A DNA stretch of 64,000 bases, taken from contig JAHLLI010000022.1 in assembly GCA_020444245.1 (NCBI GenBank), forward strand, positions 1 to 64,000, written 5' to 3'. The notes under the pieces are model-generated. The model saw only the letters and a list, made by a program, of their open reading frames with translations, had not been told where the DNA came from and made no database searches. This stretch comes from Actinomycetales bacterium. GTDB lineage: Bacteria; Actinomycetota; Actinomycetes; Actinomycetales; Cellulomonadaceae. Position numbers and translations under genes: made by a program. Shown here one piece after another: positions 41,255-48,818 of the stretch (its first letter is position 1; every line of letters starts with the position of its first letter).

Positions 41255-42113
41255 CCAATGTGCTTGCCACCATCGGGGACGCGATCATGAGCTCTCTCGC
41301 GAATCCGGGGTGACGTGCCGAGTAGTTGAGCTCGTAGCGGCACTGGAAGTGGCGCTCGTACAGTCTCTCGATCAGCGGCGACACGTCGTACGTCATGATC
41401 CAGTGCGCGCTCTCGATCTCGTGGATGATCCGCGCCAGCGCTTCATGGTCGCGAGCGTCGAACGCGTTGAGGTAGAGCTGGGACCCGGCCGCAACATACG
41501 GAGGGTCGATGTACATGAACGCCGACGGATCGCGTGCATAGCTGCGAATGACGGTCCGGCCGTCAAGATCGCTGACCGTAATCCGATCGCCCAGACTCCC
41601 GAGCGCAAGGAGCCGCTCAGAGAGGGTCTCGCGGTTGAATCGAGCGTCGATTCTGTATCGCCCCTCCTGGGCGAGGCCGCCGATGACGCCTCCCCGGAGG
41701 ACGCCCGATCGGTTTGTGCGGTTGAGGTAGAAGAAGGCGAACCCAAGTTCGAGCGGGTTGCTGGCATCTCCGGCGCGGTAGATCTCTCGCTGGCGTCGCC
41801 ATTCGTCGATGGTTAGGGGCGCCGTGCGCACGAGCTCGACGAGGCCCTCGTTTTGCTCGGTGACTGAGCGCCAGAACGAGTAGACCGCCGGGTCGAAGTC
41901 GTTGATGACTAGCCGGTGGACGAGGCCTTGTCGCAGCAGGGCTATGCCCGCGCCGGCCCCGCCGGCGTACGGCTCGACGTAGACGGGACTAGTAAGGCCA
42001 AGGGCGCCGATGATGTCGGCGAAGAGACCGGCGAGCGCCGCCTTTCCACCCGGGTAGCGCAGAGGCGAGAGCGTCCCGTATCGACGGGACGCTCGTACAG
42101 CTAGGTGCTCCAT
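41166..42113 (-). CDS. Dam-type DNA adenine N6-methyltransferase
   Basis: A 315-residue D12-class methyltransferase. AdoMet motif I is VEPYAGGAGAGIALL (about residue 48) preceded by SPLRYPGGKAAL; the catalytic motif IV is MYIDPPYVAAG near 200 (DPPY). The central part (FFYLNRTNRSGVLRGG) is the usual target-recognition region of Dam-like enzymes. Its ATG shares one base with the stop of the zinc-ribbon gene upstream (TGATG), so they are coupled. The last 30 codons are antisense to the ParB-like gene. No cognate restriction enzyme of a known type is adjacent; the HNH protein 0.7 kb away is the only nuclease. Confidence 0.85.
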   Translation of the reverse strand: MEHLAVRASRRYGTLSPLRYPGGKAALAGLFADIIGALGLTSPVYVEPYAGGAGAGIALLRQGLVHRLVINDFDPAVYSFWRSVTEQNEGLVELVRTAPLTIDEWRRQREIYRAGDASNPLELGFAFFYLNRTNRSGVLRGGVIGGLAQEGRYRIDARFNRETLSERLLALGSLGDRITVSDLDGRTVIRSYARDPSAFMYIDPPYVAAGSQLYLNAFDARDHEALARIIHEIESAHWIMTYDVSPLIERLYERHFQCRYELNYSARHPGFARELMIASPMVASTLVRGSGATEVGGGTAPAVQVPATRLARPAT

Positions 42114-42325
42114 CACACCGACCCTCGGTTGGCCCTATGCGCCGCGACCCGGCACCGAGTCGAGCAGTACTTGGCGTCCTGGCGTGCCACCACTTGCGTG
42201 CCGCATCGCTGGCAGGTGATCACCGAACCTCGCCGCCGCATGCGCTCAAGGCGGATCTGACGTGCCCACCGCGTGAGTTCGCTCTCGCTGGCGCTGGCGA
42301 TCTCGTCGTACACGTAACGGATCAT
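42113..42325 (-). CDS. Small zinc-ribbon protein coupled to the methylase
   Basis: A 70-residue protein: a charged helix (SESELTRWARQIRLERMRRR) followed by a zinc finger, CQRCGTQVVARQDAKYCSTR then CRVAAHRANRG, with CxxC and CxxxC ligands. This finger type is common in phage- and element-encoded DNA-binding proteins. The start is uncertain: ATG 42325 has no clear site and GTG 42358 is an alternative. The stop overlaps the methylase ATG, suggesting a functional link such as specificity or control. Confidence 0.6.
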   Translation of the reverse strand: MIRYVYDEIASASESELTRWARQIRLERMRRRGSVITCQRCGTQVVARQDAKYCSTRCRVAAHRANRGSV

Positions 42326-42425
42326 AACCGTAACGCAAGCATCTTCACCGGCCGCCACGCTTGGCAGGTTGCTGTTGGGACTCCGCGTTCGGGGATCGCT
42401 GGCCCGCCCGGTGACCCGCGCCCGG

Positions 42426-42683
42426 CTAGCCGCGAAGTCCGTTCGCGAATGCGACGAGAGCCTCAGCTCGGATCTTCGCCGAGCGGCCGATGTGGACGAC
42501 CGGGATTTGGTCGGCGGCGATGAGGTTGTACATCTGGCTGCGCGAGACCCCGATGCGGTGGGCAGCCTCCGGGATGGAGAGCAGTAGCCGGTCGTCGGGT
42601 GTCACGGTTACGTCCAGCACGTGCTCGATCCTCGGCTGACGCGGCGAGGGGATCGCGACGCGAACGGTCGTCGGGACGCTCAT
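42426..42683 (-). CDS. Xis/AlpA-like MerR-type helix-turn-helix protein
   Basis: An 85-residue protein with a C-terminal HTH_17 domain: LLLSIPEAAHRIGVSRSQMY and NLIAADQIPVVHIGRSAKIR. This is the winged-helix fold of excisionases and AlpA-type prophage regulators. GGAGG lies 7 bases before the ATG. Its place 3 kb inside the element, near the tRNA junction, fits a directionality factor or a regulator of the methylase operon downstream. No integrase gene is adjacent. Confidence 0.75.
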   Translation of the reverse strand: MSVPTTVRVAIPSPRQPRIEHVLDVTVTPDDRLLLSIPEAAHRIGVSRSQMYNLIAADQIPVVHIGRSAKIRAEALVAFANGLRG

Positions 42684-42829
42684 GGGGACCTCCGTGGACT
42701 GAGTCGGAGTGACAGCGTGCCGAGCGCCGGTTGCCACCGGTCTTGCCGCGGCCCCGGGGGCGCCGAGGAGCCGCGCTGGGTGTCACCGCGGCGGGCGTAG
42801 TCATAGATGCTGCCTACCGGGCGCGACGG

Positions 42830-43321
42830 TCAATCCGACTTGCGCGCCGCCCACCCAGCGCGCGCCGCGCGGTCAGCATCCGTCATCGCCGCGGACACCC
42901 TCACGTCCTCGTCCGCGGGGAAGTAGCCACGCCGCCGCCGTTCGAGCAACCCGATGTACCACCACGGCGGCGGCCAGCTGGACTTCGCCCGGTTGTGGTG
43001 GCGGCACAGAGCCTGTCCGTTGCTCACGATCGTGGCCCCACCCCGCGACCAGGGGTACACGTGGTCGACCTCGACGGCGTCCTGGTTGCAGCGCCCCCAC
43101 ACCAGGAATGAAGTCGCCTCGCACCGGCCGCCCGCGCGCTCCACGACTCGGCGGCGCGCCGCGAACTTGAAGCTTCGCCACGGGTCTCGGCCCTGGCGGC
43201 CAGGACCACGCCCGGGCATCGGGAACCGGAGGACCGTGAGGAACGCCGCGATGCCGACGAGCAGCGGGAGGAACGGCCGCAGTCCGTCGAAGACGGCGCC
43301 CAGGAGCGTGACCCAGTTCAC
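42830..43321 (-). CDS. HNH endonuclease with N-terminal membrane segment
   Basis: A 163-residue protein. Residues 12-33 (FDGLRPFLPLLVGIAAFLTV) are hydrophobic enough for one TM helix. The HNH core is EVDHVYPWSRGGATIVSNGQ then ALCRHHNRAKSS (His-Asn-His with H-x3 spacing), preceded by a possible zinc Cys pair (GRCEATSFLVWGRCNQ). Membrane-tethered HNH nucleases could act on incoming DNA or in conjugation, which is inference. It follows the lipoprotein gene by 16 bp and should share its transcript. Confidence 0.75.
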   Translation of the reverse strand: MNWVTLLGAVFDGLRPFLPLLVGIAAFLTVLRFPMPGRGPGRQGRDPWRSFKFAARRRVVERAGGRCEATSFLVWGRCNQDAVEVDHVYPWSRGGATIVSNGQALCRHHNRAKSSWPPPWWYIGLLERRRRGYFPADEDVRVSAAMTDADRAARAGWAARKSD

Positions 43322-43337
43322 TGCGAGCCCAGTCCAG

Positions 43338-44360
43338 TCAGCCGGTGACGTGCGCCATCGGCGCGGGTGGGTCGCCCAGCGCGTACTCGGCGCACTCGCC
43401 GGTCGCGATGGAGTTCGCGACCGCGTACGCCTCGTCGACGTTTGCGTTGAGGTGGTCGATGTAGCCGTTGGCGGTCGCGATCGCGTCGTCGATCTCGGCC
43501 TCCGCAGCGGCGGCCGCCGCCTCGACGCCGACGAGCTCCGGGAGGCCGTCAGCCTGGAGGGTCCCGACGTAGGAGTTGAGGGAGACGATCGCCTTGCGGC
43601 CGTCCTCGATGTCGGACAGCAGGCCGTCCAGGTCGTAGGCGAAACTCGAGTTCACGGTGTACTCGAGCGTGCCCGTGATGTCGTACGCCACGGTGCCCGA
43701 CAGGTTGTAGCAGCTGTAGCCATCGGACATCGCACCCAGGGCGGCGTCCGCCTTACCCTGCGCCAGGTCGCTGTCCGCCTCGGCGACGTCGGCGGCGAGG
43801 TCTTCTAGCGAGTCATCGAGCGAGAAGTCCAGCACCGCGGCGAGGGCGCGCTGGGCGTCCTCCTGCGTCTTGGCGTCAGCCGCGGCCGCCGATGCTGCGG
43901 CCTGCTGCTGGGCGTGCGCGGCGTTGCTCGAGTCGGCACGAGCGCCGAGCGTGCCGATCAGCTGGTTCCACTTCTCGAGTGAGCCGGCCCGGCAGGTGCC
44001 GGCCTGCACCGAGCCGTCCGACTGCGGAACGTTGAGGGTCAGCGTGTCGCCGTTGACCGACCCGGACACCGGCTGCGAGCCGAACAGCACGTTGATGGCC
44101 AGCGTGATCGCGGACCCGTCGCGCGTGCCGGTCAGCGTCGCGCTGTCCGACGACACTGCCGCGTTGCCGGCAGACCCGGCGAGCTCGGCGTAGGTGTACG
44201 AGCCGCTCAACTGCCCGTCCAGGTCGTTCCACTGCAACAGGGACGCGTTGTCGGACCCGGGGCAGATGAACGTCGCTTGGCCGTTGCCGGACGAGCCGGC
44301 ACATCCGGCCGTTGCGAGGGCAGCGCACAGCAGAACCGCGCCGGCCGTGATGCGCTTCAC
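43338..44360 (-). CDS. Uncharacterised element-encoded lipoprotein
   Basis: A 340-residue lipoprotein: signal peptide MKRITAGAVLLCAALATAGC with lipidated C20. The mature part has a beta-rich domain (about residues 30-130, a repeat of T/S-G strands with FICPGS and AGTCRAG cysteines), then long Ala-rich helices with coiled-coil character (AHAQQQAAASAAAADAKTQE; the C-terminal helix near 280-325). Similar lipoproteins with this beta plus helical layout occur in other actinobacterial elements. Start GTG 44360. It is followed by the HNH gene. Role unknown; surface exclusion is one idea. Confidence 0.7.
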   Translation of the reverse strand: MKRITAGAVLLCAALATAGCAGSSGNGQATFICPGSDNASLLQWNDLDGQLSGSYTYAELAGSAGNAAVSSDSATLTGTRDGSAITLAINVLFGSQPVSGSVNGDTLTLNVPQSDGSVQAGTCRAGSLEKWNQLIGTLGARADSSNAAHAQQQAAASAAAADAKTQEDAQRALAAVLDFSLDDSLEDLAADVAEADSDLAQGKADAALGAMSDGYSCYNLSGTVAYDITGTLEYTVNSSFAYDLDGLLSDIEDGRKAIVSLNSYVGTLQADGLPELVGVEAAAAAAEAEIDDAIATANGYIDHLNANVDEAYAVANSIATGECAEYALGDPPAPMAHVTG

Positions 44361-44633
44361 GGTGCTGCCCCCTCATCTCGCCTGACGAAGGTATCGGCAG
44401 TGCGGTTCGCGGGCCTGAGCGTCCGAGGCCAGTGATCTGGCAGCGGCGGCAGGTGCGGGCATGCCTCTTGCCATGGCGCTCCGAGCCGCGCCCTTCGGAG
44501 CGATGAGCGCTTGCCACCAGGCTGACCGTACTGCCGGGCCAAGGCGTTGACCTGCTCTTCCGTCCGCGGCAAGACCGACGGCAACCCCACGCGCGGAGCG
44601 TGGCCAGTGTCCATTACGACGCCGGAGGCCACG

Positions 44634-45485
44634 ATGACCGAGCTCGACGACGACGCGCGGGAAGCGCGTACGCGCATCACTCTGCGCGACCACGACCAGC
44701 TGCGCCGGACGCTGAGGCGCGTCGCGACCGAGGGCTGGAACGGCGAGCTCGGCGTGGTCCTGATGGACTTCGCCCGCCACGACGTGGTCCGCCCGATGGT
44801 GATCGCGATGGGGGTACGGGGCGCCGCCGCGGGAGACGCCGAGGCCGCAGCGTGGGCGGCCGCGTGGGAGGTGTTGCGGGACCCCCGCCTGCTCGATGCC
44901 GGCGAGCCCTGGGGCGTCGTTCGGGCGGCGGCGCGGCATGCGATCTTCGGCGAGCTCATCGCCGCTCGCTACGCCTGCGGCGCGCGCCGCGGGTGGCGCA
45001 TCTGGGCCCAGGCGCGGAAGACGGGACGGAGCCCCGAGGTCGAGCCGGCCGGCGACCTGCTGACACTGCTCGAGGACCAGGTCGCGGCCGACCCGACGTA
45101 CGAGCTGCTCGACGAGGTGCTCCCGCCGGTCCGGCGCAGGCTGATCGGCCTGGGCTGGAGCCGTGAGGTGCTCGATGCCGTGATCGACGCGATCGTGGAT
45201 GGTCGCCTGGGGGTCGAGCCGGACGGCGCATGCGCTGGCTGGCGGCCCCTGTCGGCACACCTCGACCTGCCGCCGTGGCAGGTCCGACGGCTCACCCTCG
45301 CGCTGCTCGGCGGTCCCTGCTGGCCGGGCCTCCTGCAGCGGGTGATCCGCGACGGCGTGACGGCACTCGACAGCGCGGATTGCCTCGCGGCCCTGCGGAC
45401 GACGGTGGTGCGCCGGATGCGCTCGCCGGAGTCCGAGGCGCCGGCCGCGCTCGAGCGCGAGCAGGCCCGGAGCGAGGCCGCGTAA
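44634..45485 (+). CDS. Helical regulator-like protein, possibly sigma-like
   Basis: A 283-residue soluble protein I cannot assign. The segment GDAEAAAWAAAWEVLRDPRL then PWGVVRAAARHAIFGELIA (about residues 65-110) recalls sigma-70 region 2, and the C-terminal third (PLSAHLDLPPWQVRRLTLAL) could be a helix-turn-helix. ATG 44634 is preceded by GGAGG with ideal spacing, so I dropped the 29 codons upstream. It is divergent from the lipoprotein/HNH pair and precedes the pilus/secretion genes, a good place for their regulator, but no family match is claimed. Confidence 0.55.
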   Translation: MTELDDDAREARTRITLRDHDQLRRTLRRVATEGWNGELGVVLMDFARHDVVRPMVIAMGVRGAAAGDAEAAAWAAAWEVLRDPRLLDAGEPWGVVRAAARHAIFGELIAARYACGARRGWRIWAQARKTGRSPEVEPAGDLLTLLEDQVAADPTYELLDEVLPPVRRRLIGLGWSREVLDAVIDAIVDGRLGVEPDGACAGWRPLSAHLDLPPWQVRRLTLALLGGPCWPGLLQRVIRDGVTALDSADCLAALRTTVVRRMRSPESEAPAALEREQARSEAA

Positions 45486-45819
45486 CGCTGCGGTGGCGAG
45501 ACTCACGTGTATGCCCGGGGCCGTCGCGTCTTCGGCGCGACCCCGGATCCGAGTAGGCATGAGGGTCCTGCGCGCGTCCACAGACTTCTGGCCCGCCGGT
45601 TGTCCACAGCGTTCGCGTCCCGGTCGCCCAGCGGCTCGAGGATGTGCGTCCACTGCCGGAGTGACGACTGCGACGAGGGAACAGGACGGGCCGCTGCGCG
45701 CTCGTCCGCGATCTTGGGCTTCCCTCTCGCGCGTCAAGGGTGTCCAATGGTCCGGTCACCGCCGCCGTGACTCGCTCCGGCGGTGGCCGTACGGTCCGCT
45801 CGAGACTGGGGGGTCTCGG
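45486..45819. other. 334-bp intergenic region with a probable promoter
   Basis: A promoter-like GTGACT (45767-45772), 17-bp spacer and TACGGT (45790-45795) precede the lipoprotein gene by 25 bp. Further upstream one DnaA-box-like TTGTCCACA (45600-45608) and a weaker GCGTCCACA (45574-45582) occur; two such 9-mers are too few to call an origin. No convincing ORF or RNA gene is visible. Confidence 0.5.
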
Positions 45820-46404
45820 ATGGCGACGACGGCGTTGCAGCGGCGAACGGCCGCGGGGTCCCTGTTGCTCGCTCTGAGCCTCGCCGCCTGCACCCCGGGG
45901 GAGCCTGAGCCCACCACCCCGACGGCGGCCATGACGAGCTCGTCGCCAGCCAGCACCACGCCGGCGACGCCGACGAAGGACCCCGACCTCGCGGCGGCCG
46001 AGGCGGCAATCCTCGAGGCGTATCGCGGCTACTGGGCGGCGAAGGTTGCGTCGTACGCGGACCCGACCCGGCCGCAGGACCCGAACCTGGCGGTCTACGC
46101 CGACGACACCGCTCTCACGGACGCGCAGTCGACGATCTTCACCCTCCGCGACAGCGGCATCGCGATCCCGGGCGAGCCGGTGCTCGACCCGGTCGTCTCG
46201 GACATCGTTCTCGGCGACGCGCCCACCGCTGTGATCACCGACTGCGTGGACTCGACGAACTGGCAACCGATCTACGTCGCAACGAAGGAGAGCGCCGCCG
46301 CACCGGGCCAGGCGATGCGCGTGGTGGCGGAAGCGACGGCCTTCGTCACGGAGGGCCAGTGGCGCATCCGCACCTTCGTCATCCAGCGGGACCGGACGTG
46401 CTGA
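45820..46404 (+). CDS. Element-encoded lipoprotein (NTF2-like)
   Basis: A 194-residue lipoprotein with signal peptide and lipobox LSLAAC (C26), a Thr/Ser/Pro-rich tether (residues 30-54) and a compact alpha/beta domain starting AAAEAAILEAYRGYWAAKVA. The layout (helix, then curved sheet ending VTEGQWRIRTFVIQRD) fits an NTF2/SnoaL-type fold. Such proteins are frequent at the head of actinobacterial T4SS/Tad clusters. The stop overlaps the next GTG by 7 bp, so the two are coupled. Confidence 0.65.
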   Translation: MATTALQRRTAAGSLLLALSLAACTPGEPEPTTPTAAMTSSSPASTTPATPTKDPDLAAAEAAILEAYRGYWAAKVASYADPTRPQDPNLAVYADDTALTDAQSTIFTLRDSGIAIPGEPVLDPVVSDIVLGDAPTAVITDCVDSTNWQPIYVATKESAAAPGQAMRVVAEATAFVTEGQWRIRTFVIQRDRTC

Positions 46405-47321
46405 GGAGCGCGGCACTCGGTGTGCTGGCCGTCGTGTGCCTGCTCGTTGGCGCTGCACCGGCTGCTGCGGACTCCGACGTCACCTGCCCGGTCGACCTGC
46501 CGAACTGTCTCGTGACGGTTCACACACCAAGCTCCCCGGGTACGGGGTCCGGCGAGAGCGTGGCACGCCCGGTCTCGAACACGGGGGAGCGGATCTGCTG
46601 GCTGCCCTACGCGGGCGAGGCGGTGCCCTGTCATGACCCGGCTTGGGGCTGGTTCAGCGACGCCGATGCCTGCTACTACCTCCTGCGCGATCCACAGCCG
46701 CCGGCGACCGAGGCAGTCTGGGGAGGGCACTTCCCCGACGGCGCCGTCTATCTCGTCACGTGCCTCGACCCGCTGCACGCTCCCGGCACCAACGGCGGGT
46801 GGACCTGGCTTCCGTCCCCGCCGCCCGGCTACGGCGGCATCTCGGTCACGCCCGGCGAGCTCGCCCAGCGTGCGGTCCAGCAGATGGCTCTGACCGGCCC
46901 CGCGATCGGCGCGACCATCACGGATGGCGAGCTCGGCATCGTCGGTGTCCCGGTCTGGCTGTGGACCGCGGTCACGCCGACCACGTGGGGTCCGAACTCG
47001 GCGACCGCGAGCGTGCCGGGCCTGTCTGTCACCGCGACCGCCCAGGCGACGCGGATCGACTGGGACATGGGCGACGGGTCCGTCGTCAGCTGCGCGAACC
47101 CTGGCACGCCGTACCGGACCGGCGAGGTCCACTCTCCGACGTGCGAGCACACGTACGCCCAGCCGTCGCTCGAGCAGCCCGGTGAGGCCTACACCGTCGT
47201 CGGTACGACGACGTGGGAGGTGTCGTGGTCGGGCGGCGGCACATCCGGCACGTTGACCGTGACCCGCGCGGCGCAGACGTCCGTGCGCATCGGCGAGCTG
47301 CAGGTGCTCGTCACCGGCTGA
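46398..47321 (+). CDS. Secreted protein with PKD-like C-terminal region
   Basis: A 307-residue exported protein: signal peptide ending GAAPAAA (about residue 27), paired cysteines (VTCPVDLPNCLV, CWLPY..VPCHDPAW, DACYYL, LVTCLDP) for disulfides, then a beta-rich region. The segment ATRIDWDMGDGSVVSCANPG with a later CEHTYAQPS matches the D-x-G-D-G and TY pattern of PKD-like domains. GTG 46398 overlaps the lipoprotein stop. Homologues occur with Tad-like genes in actinobacterial elements; a cell-surface part of the machine is likely. Confidence 0.65.
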   Translation: MLRSAALGVLAVVCLLVGAAPAAADSDVTCPVDLPNCLVTVHTPSSPGTGSGESVARPVSNTGERICWLPYAGEAVPCHDPAWGWFSDADACYYLLRDPQPPATEAVWGGHFPDGAVYLVTCLDPLHAPGTNGGWTWLPSPPPGYGGISVTPGELAQRAVQQMALTGPAIGATITDGELGIVGVPVWLWTAVTPTTWGPNSATASVPGLSVTATAQATRIDWDMGDGSVVSCANPGTPYRTGEVHSPTCEHTYAQPSLEQPGEAYTVVGTTTWEVSWSGGGTSGTLTVTRAAQTSVRIGELQVLVTG

Positions 47322-47358
47322 ACCGGCGCCCTTCGGGGCCGAGCGTCAGGGAGCACCC

Positions 47359-48051
47359 ATGGCGACGAACCTCCTCAGCACCAAGCGCAAGGCCGAGCCG
47401 GCCGGCGAGCCCGTGCGAACCCGGCTGCAGACGGTTCCACCCACGCGGCAGCGCAGGCGGGCGGGTCTGGTCGCGGCGGCACTCCTGCTGGCCCTGCTCG
47501 GTGCGATGGCGGTCACGACGATCGGCGCGCGGCTCAGCGATCGGCAGGACGTCCTGGTCCTGCTCCGTGACGTGCCGTACGGAGCGGTGGTCTCGGCCGG
47601 GGACATCCGGACCACGGCGGTCGCCGTCGAACCGGGAGTCGACGTGATCTCCGGCGGCGACCGCAGCGCGGTGATCGGTCGGGTCGCCGGCGCGGATCTC
47701 GCCGCGGGCACTCTCCTCAGCGCCGGGCTGCTCCGCGACGCGGCGCCGCCTGAGCCTGGCGACGTCCTCGTCCCGATCGCCGTCCCGCGCGACCGCCTGC
47801 CGGCGGGCGGGCTCGTGGGCGGCGACCGACTCGACGTCGTCGACGCCCCGACATCGGCAGCACTCGCGAACACGCCGGCACCGGTCCCGCGTACCTTCAC
47901 CGTCGAGGTTGTGCGGCTTGGCGAGCCGGATGCCAACGGGGTCTCCATGCTCGACGTGGTCGTCGCCGAGGGCGACGGTCGCGCTCTCGCCGCCCTTGCT
48001 GCGACCGGCGACTTCGCCCTCGTGCTCCTCCCGACGGAGCCAGCGCCGTGA
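47359..48051 (+). CDS. SAF-domain membrane protein (CpaB/RcpC-like)
   Basis: A 230-residue protein with one TM helix (about residues 36-55, AGLVAAALLLALLGAMAVTT) and a SAF domain (VLVLLRDVPYGAVVSAGDIR ... AGRVAGADLAAGTLLS, about 67-125), as in CpaB/RcpC of Flp pili. It lacks the long secretin-binding part found in Gram-negatives, consistent with a Gram-positive. A GGGAG site precedes the ATG. The stop overlaps the next start (GTGA). Confidence 0.8.
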   Translation: MATNLLSTKRKAEPAGEPVRTRLQTVPPTRQRRRAGLVAAALLLALLGAMAVTTIGARLSDRQDVLVLLRDVPYGAVVSAGDIRTTAVAVEPGVDVISGGDRSAVIGRVAGADLAAGTLLSAGLLRDAAPPEPGDVLVPIAVPRDRLPAGGLVGGDRLDVVDAPTSAALANTPAPVPRTFTVEVVRLGEPDANGVSMLDVVVAEGDGRALAALAATGDFALVLLPTEPAP

Positions 48052-48818
48052 GCCTCGTGTCGGTGTGCTCGGTGGCGGCAAGCCCCGGGGTGACAACCAC
48101 CGCGCTCGCGATCGGCTGGTGCTGGCCGACCGTCACCGGGCGCGGAGTCGTCATCGTCGACGCAGATCCCTCCGGGTCAGGGTTCCTGCCCGGCTACCTG
48201 CGCGGCGCCAACCCACCCTCGGGCGGCGTCCTCCGGCTTGCCGCCGGGCCGGGTGAGCTGACGGCGGAGGTCGTGCTGGAACACTGCATCGCGCTGGGTG
48301 GCGAGCAGGACAGGCTCCTCCTCCTCGGCGTCACCGCAGCTCTCGAGGCGCGGGCGCTCAGCCGGATCTGGCAGACGTTGGTCGGGCTCATCCCGGACTT
48401 CGACACGCTCGGCATCGACGTCCTGGTCGACGTCGGCAGGATCGAGCACGTCCTCGAACCGACGGTCCTACTCGAGCAAGCGGGCGCCGCCGTTCTCGCG
48501 ACACGCTCGACGCTCGCCGGCGTCATGACCGGACTCGCCGGGCTCGACCGGCTGCGCAGGCTGCGCGGACCGGTGCGATCGACCTCCGCACTGCTCGTCG
48601 GAGAGGGGCGCCCCTACAGCGCCGCGGACGTGCGGCGTGAGCTGGGTGTGCCGACGCTCCCGGTGCTCACATGGGATCCGCGCGCTGCAGCCCGCATTGA
48701 GGCCGGCGAGGACCTTCGGCGGGGGGCACTCGCGCGCTCCGCGTTGCTGCGCTCGGCCACCGCTGCCGTCGACGCGGTGCGGCCCGCTGCGCTCGACCTC
48801 GCGGGAGGTGGGCGATGA
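48048..48818 (+). CDS. TadZ/CpaE-like ParA-fold protein with atypical P-loop
   Basis: A 256-residue protein of the MinD/ParA fold. The nucleotide loop reads VCSVAASPGVTTTALAIGWC: the GG and Lys of the deviant Walker A (KGGxGKT) are absent, leaving GVTTT. Walker A' (GVVIVDADPSGSG) and the later VLVDVGRIE strand are kept. TadZ proteins, which place the pilus machine at the pole, often have degenerate ATPase sites. It is embedded between the SAF and TadA genes with 4-bp overlaps on both sides. Confidence 0.75.
   Translation: MSLVSVCSVAASPGVTTTALAIGWCWPTVTGRGVVIVDADPSGSGFLPGYLRGANPPSGGVLRLAAGPGELTAEVVLEHCIALGGEQDRLLLLGVTAALEARALSRIWQTLVGLIPDFDTLGIDVLVDVGRIEHVLEPTVLLEQAGAAVLATRSTLAGVMTGLAGLDRLRRLRGPVRSTSALLVGEGRPYSAADVRRELGVPTLPVLTWDPRAAARIEAGEDLRRGALARSALLRSATAAVDAVRPAALDLAGGGR

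Noticed and set aside
45574-45608. Possible replication origin from DnaA-box-like 9-mers
   Set aside because: Only one good match and one weak one; a similar 9-mer occurs by chance near 26374. No AT-rich unwinding region and no Rep gene nearby.
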